This document shows, piece by piece, positions 5,498-8,272 of a stretch of DNA of 8,272 bases. Made by a program: the position numbers and the translations under genes. The first letter of the stretch is position 1, and each line of letters opens with the position of its first letter. The notes below the pieces were generated by a model, which saw only the letters and a program-made list of their open reading frames with translations, was not told the origin of the DNA and ran no database searches. The DNA is taken from assembly GCA_021298235.1 (NCBI GenBank), contig JAJTDX010000086.1:1-8272 (forward strand), given 5' to 3'. The stretch comes from Cryomorphaceae bacterium. Its GTDB lineage: Bacteria > Bacteroidota > Bacteroidia > Flavobacteriales > Crocinitomicaceae.

Positions 5498-5523
5498 GGT
5501 GGAATTAGTTGATTAATTCTACC
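5498..5523 (-). terminator. Stem-loop between convergent genes, likely terminator of the minus-strand operon
   Basis: The arms 5498-5507 (GGTGGAATTA) and 5514-5523 (TAATTCTACC) pair over ten positions with one G-T wobble around a 6-base loop. Read on the minus strand the stem is followed by the T-rich stretch ATCTATTTATTTCTTT, as in an intrinsic terminator. The stem includes the stop codon of the hydroxylase gene. On the plus strand no T-run follows, so termination of the TerC transcript here is less certain. Confidence 0.5.
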
Positions 5524-6232
5524 TTAACGTCCTCATCCAACGGTCCCAAAATAAAAAATAGAGTCCGTAATTTCCTTCGAAGTGCTTATGGTGGGCATTG
5601 TGTATTGTGCTTGTATTGAGCCATTTTCCAATCCAAGTTCGTAAAATCCATTTTGGATACAGCTCATAGCCCAAGTGTCCGTATACGTTGTAAAGGAATT
5701 GCATCAACAGAAACAATATAAGTGCCTCCCGTTGTACTGGTAGACTAAAAGCGATAATAGCTAGGATAGCAGCTTCAAGAATGCCTTCCAAATAATGAAA
5801 TGAGTAGGATGCGAAGGGGGTGGGATTTGTTGATTTGTGAGGCACGCGATGGACAAGACAAAAAATAGTAGGAAGGTGCATTATACGGTGTAACCAGTAG
5901 AAATAGGTGTCGTGGATTAAGAACATCAACGGAAAGGAAAGAATGTAATACGTCCAACCGTAGTCACCTATATTCTCGTAAATCAACGTGTGTTCAGGAA
6001 GAATGAACAAGATTAGGGTAGCCATAAACGAAAAGATCACCACTGTCAGCATTGAATGACCTATTTCTGAAGCTACAGCACTCATCTTTGGGAATTTATC
6101 CTGGATCTTTGAAAGCTTTAAAAATCGCGGTAATAAAAGGTAAAATAACAGATACGTTCCTCCTGCAATCAGAAAATAGCGAATGAGGATATAACGCGAA
6201 ACTTTCAGTCCAAGAATAAGGTATTCTTCCAC
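5519..6232 (-). CDS. Fatty acid hydroxylase / sterol desaturase family membrane protein
   Basis: This 237-residue membrane protein has about four to five hydrophobic segments and the histidine boxes of the non-haem di-iron hydroxylase superfamily. Box 1 is H107-D-T-Y-F-Y-W-L-H115-R-I-M-H119, and box 3 is H211-N-A-H214-H215-K-H217-F. Additional conserved-looking histidines are H146 and H186. Box 2 reads H128-R-V-P131-H132-K-S, where the family normally has H-x-x-H-H, so one presumed iron ligand is replaced by proline through a codon one base from His. The enzyme would hydroxylate or desaturate a membrane lipid, but the substrate is unknown and activity is in doubt. The start is GTG at 6232, overlapping the upstream TAG by one base. 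It forms an operon with the DUF6340 lipoprotein gene. Confidence 0.85.
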   Translation of the reverse strand: MEEYLILGLKVSRYILIRYFLIAGGTYLLFYLLLPRFLKLSKIQDKFPKMSAVASEIGHSMLTVVIFSFMATLILFILPEHTLIYENIGDYGWTYYILSFPLMFLIHDTYFYWLHRIMHLPTIFCLVHRVPHKSTNPTPFASYSFHYLEGILEAAILAIIAFSLPVQREALILFLLMQFLYNVYGHLGYELYPKWILRTWIGKWLNTSTIHNAHHKHFEGNYGLYFLFWDRWMRTLR

Positions 6233-7278
6233 TACTCGAAATTGTCCAGCTGCTCCTGAAGTTTTGTTTGTTCTCTTACTCTTGTATCAAGGATCTCGGC
6301 GTATTCGAGCATCGCTTTTTTTCCACCTTCTACATAGGCTGTTCCTGCCCATTTTTGAGCATCTTCTAAATTTCCAAGGACTTCATGGGCCAGGGCAACA
6401 TTGAATGCCGCCCTCGATCTTATTTTTGACTTTGAGTTAGATTCATACACATCCATCCATGATTTAAGCGCGCCCTCCCAGTCTTTTGCAAGTGCCTGTC
6501 TTTCTCCTCGCTGCATGTCGCCTTTTTTTCCTTTGTACATATCTCTGGGTTCCCAGAAATACAAAGGAATGATACTTCTGGCAAAAGCAGTTCCCGCCTC
6601 TCTGGATACTTCTTTGAGTGCTGCATTCCTTTTGATAAGTTTTGAAACAGCTTCTGCAAAGGAATTGGCTCGTTCACGCCATCTTTTTTTGAATTTGAAT
6701 TCATCTTCGTAGGCGATCATGCGTTTAGAGGTATAATATACTCTGATGCCACACGTTGCGGTCGCTGAACCACTCGCTTCAACCGAGGTTTGTCCGCCAT
6801 TCATGACGCTCTGTACGGCTTGCGCGCCAGTTCCGATAGGGTTATCCAACTGAAAATCAGTATCGAAATATTCCAATACCAAAAGTCCATCTACACCAAG
6901 TCGGGCACACATGGTATCAACTGTATTCCAGTCCAAAGGTGCTCCAAATGTCAGCGATCGTGGATCGGACGCTTGCATGGTGTATTCCAAACGTTGTATT
7001 TCGAAACGTGTAGATTCCATTAATAAATTATTCAGTGAGGAAATACATTCGTTGGAAAGTTCTTTGTCCTGCTTGTTCATTTCGCCTGTCAATGAGCCTT
7101 CTAAAGCGGCCTGAGCGGAAGGAATCGAACGATTGAGAATGGCCATTTTTTTAATCTCTTTTGGGACTGTTATGGTAGCAGGACGCATTACCTGAACGCG
7201 CATGTCCCTGATTCCTGAACACGAAAACAGTCCAATGGAGAAAACAAGGCTATAAACAAAGATTGCAAGACGTTTCAT
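6232..7278 (-). CDS. DUF6340 family lipoprotein with TPR-like C-terminus
   Basis: This 348-residue protein begins with a lipoprotein signal peptide: MKRLAIFVYSLVFSIGLFSC, with lipobox L17-F-S-C20. It is therefore exported and lipidated, probably facing the periplasm. Soon after, VMRPATITVPKEIKKMAILN resembles the opening of Bacteroidota DUF6340 proteins, a family without a known function. The middle (about 95-230) alternates strands and helices and includes a Gly/Ser/Thr-rich stretch near 150-175. Residues about 255-330 (KDWEGALKSW...AAFNVALAHEVLGNLEDAQKWAGTAY) look like two tetratricopeptide-type helical hairpins, suggesting protein binding. The gene ends in TAG overlapping the GTG of the hydroxylase gene, so the two are co-translated. 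The ATG follows a divergent intergenic region of about 105 bp. Confidence 0.82.
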   Translation of the reverse strand: MKRLAIFVYSLVFSIGLFSCSGIRDMRVQVMRPATITVPKEIKKMAILNRSIPSAQAALEGSLTGEMNKQDKELSNECISSLNNLLMESTRFEIQRLEYTMQASDPRSLTFGAPLDWNTVDTMCARLGVDGLLVLEYFDTDFQLDNPIGTGAQAVQSVMNGGQTSVEASGSATATCGIRVYYTSKRMIAYEDEFKFKKRWRERANSFAEAVSKLIKRNAALKEVSREAGTAFARSIIPLYFWEPRDMYKGKKGDMQRGERQALAKDWEGALKSWMDVYESNSKSKIRSRAAFNVALAHEVLGNLEDAQKWAGTAYVEGGKKAMLEYAEILDTRVREQTKLQEQLDNFE

Positions 7279-7298
7279 AAAACAACATTAGAGCAAAA

Positions 7299-7333
7299 CG
7301 AATTTAATCAATAGTATTTTACTTTCATACAAA
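7299..7333 (-). promoter_or_regulatory. Possible promoter for the DUF6340-hydroxylase operon
   Basis: On the minus strand TTTG (7333-7330) is followed after 23 bp by TAAATTCG (7306-7299), one mismatch from TAnnTTTG. A start would fall about 15 bases before the ATG at 7278. The spacing is at the long end of the accepted range, so this is a weak call. Confidence 0.25.
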
Positions 7334-7359
7334 ATATCCCAAGGGAAATAATTGTTGAC

Positions 7360-7373
7360 TAACTTCGTACGAA
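7360..7373 (+). promoter_or_regulatory. Possible -7 element and overlapping 10-bp palindrome ahead of the CBS-type gene
   Basis: TAACTTCG (7360-7367) is one mismatch from TAnnTTTG. It overlaps TTCGTACGAA (7364-7373), a perfect 10-bp palindrome that would sit over the transcription start, ten bases before the ATG. The palindrome could be an operator or chance. A smaller dyad, TCCC-AA-GGGA, lies at 7337-7346. No -33 element is evident. Confidence 0.25.
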
Positions 7374-7383
7374 ATATCTGCAG

Positions 7384-8272
7384 ATGAAAGTTTACGGAAA
7401 CATACTTGAAACGATTGGGAATACCCCCTTAGTTAAGCTAAACCGATTGACGGCTGGAGTGAAGGGGACGATCCTGGCCAAAGTTGAAACAACCAACCCG
7501 GGAAATTCTGTAAAGGATCGAATGGCGGTTAAAATGATTGAAGATGCGGAAAAGTCAGGCCTGCTGAAGCCAGGAGGCACAGTCATTGAAGGTACTTCTG
7601 GAAACACGGGAATGGGATTGGCCTTGGCATGTATCATTAAGGGATATAAATTAATTTGTGTCTTGAATGACAAGCAATCCAAAGAAAAAATGGATATCCT
7701 CAGAGCTGTAGGGGCAGAGGTGGTTGTGTGTCCCACAGCTGTGGAGCCCACTGATCCGCGCTCTTATTATTCCGTATCAAGAAGGTTAGCTCAGGAAATT
7801 CCAAATTCATGGTATGTTAACCAATATGATAACTTATCCAACCGCCAGGCCCACTATGAACAAACGGGGCCAGAGATCTGGGAACAAACAGAGGGTAAAT
7901 TAACCCATTTTGTGGTTGGCGTAGGTACAGGTGGAACTATTTCCGGTGTTGGGAAATATCTCAAGGAGAAAAATCCGAACATTAAAATCTGGGGAATTGA
8001 TACGTATGGTTCTGTTTTTAAGAAATACAAGGAAACTGGAATTTTTGACGAAAATGAGATCTATCCATACATTACCGAAGGAATAGGTGAAGATATTTTG
8101 CCTGCAAATGTCGATTTTGATGTGATTGATTTGTTTGAAAAGGTAACGGACAAGGATGCTGCGGTATATACCCGAAAACTCGCGCGAGAGGAAGGGATTT
8201 TCGTCGGAAATTCTGCAGGCGCGGCAATAAAAGGAGTACTACAACTTTCTGATCAATTGTCCGAGGAGGATG
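7384..8272 (+). CDS. PLP-dependent cystathionine beta-synthase / cysteine synthase family enzyme (3' end cut)
   Basis: The window holds 296 codons from the ATG; the gene runs off the right edge. This is a fold-type II PLP enzyme. The Schiff-base lysine is K44 in N38-P-G-N-S-V-K-D-R. The substrate loop is E69-G-T-S-G-N-T-G76, the phosphate-binding loop G181-T-G-G-T185, and S277 in G-N-S-A-G contacts the pyridine nitrogen. The blocks C116-P-T-A-V-E-P-x-D-P-R-S-Y-Y-S-V and E232-G-I-G-E-D-I-L-P point to the cystathionine beta-synthase branch rather than CysK or CysM. CBS condenses serine with homocysteine; Bacteroidota relatives may instead use O-acetylserine or other acceptors. Such proteins usually end in a pair of CBS regulatory domains, which would lie beyond the window. 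It is transcribed divergently from the DUF6340 gene. Confidence 0.9.
   Translation, partial: MKVYGNILETIGNTPLVKLNRLTAGVKGTILAKVETTNPGNSVKDRMAVKMIEDAEKSGLLKPGGTVIEGTSGNTGMGLALACIIKGYKLICVLNDKQSKEKMDILRAVGAEVVVCPTAVEPTDPRSYYSVSRRLAQEIPNSWYVNQYDNLSNRQAHYEQTGPEIWEQTEGKLTHFVVGVGTGGTISGVGKYLKEKNPNIKIWGIDTYGSVFKKYKETGIFDENEIYPYITEGIGEDILPANVDFDVIDLFEKVTDKDAAVYTRKLAREEGIFVGNSAGAAIKGVLQLSDQLSEED

Noticed and set aside
7392..7751. Minus-strand open frame opposite the CBS-type gene
   Set aside because: The plus strand encodes the catalytic motifs of a PLP enzyme over the same bases, so this is a shadow frame.

Overview
The window looks like a core-type stretch of a Bacteroidota chromosome, probably Cytophagales-like. 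The reasons are a moderately AT-rich base composition, almost no Shine-Dalgarno sequences, -7 elements of the TAnnTTTG type, and protein families typical of that phylum (a DUF6340 lipoprotein, a ComB/zinc-PLC pair, a stand-alone DUF2892 gene next to small rhodaneses). I see no mobile element, CRISPR array, tRNA or rRNA. No gene-free stretch exceeds about 105 bases.

Left end (1-849, minus strand): the start of a secreted zinc-dependent phospholipase C/S1-P1-like protein runs off the left edge. Its first codons overlap the end of a complete comB gene (2-phosphosulfolactate phosphatase family), so the order of transcription is comB then the phospholipase-like gene.

911-4689 (minus strand): a tightly packed run, in transcription order uvrB, a DUF3817 membrane protein, a Crp/Fnr regulator, a DUF2892 (YgaP-type) membrane hairpin and two paralogous single-domain rhodaneses. 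Junctions are 6 bp, ATGA, 55 bp, TAATG and 6 bp. The only real gap lies between the regulator and DUF2892. It contains a perfect 14-bp palindrome (GTAACA-TT-TGTTAC) with the architecture of a Crp/Fnr-family operator. The last three genes look like an E. coli YgaP (rhodanese plus DUF2892) split into separate, translationally coupled parts, probably a persulfide or sulfide-handling module under the neighbouring regulator.

4690-5491: a divergent promoter region (Bacteroidota-type promoter for uvrB; -7 element plus a 12-bp palindrome for the other side) and a plus-strand TerC-family membrane protein. A stem-loop separates it from the convergent operon.

5519-7278 (minus strand): a DUF6340 lipoprotein followed, with a one-base overlap, by a fatty acid hydroxylase/sterol desaturase family membrane protein. 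The latter has a proline in place of a normally conserved histidine in its second histidine box.

7384-8272 (plus strand): the PLP catalytic domain of a cystathionine beta-synthase-type enzyme, cut by the right edge.

Sulfur chemistry recurs (ComB, two rhodaneses, YgaP-type protein, CBS-type enzyme), but these genes belong to separate transcription units, so a single pathway is only a hypothesis. I found no clearly new large system. The best leads are the self-contained Crp/Fnr-operator-split-YgaP unit and the altered hydroxylase.
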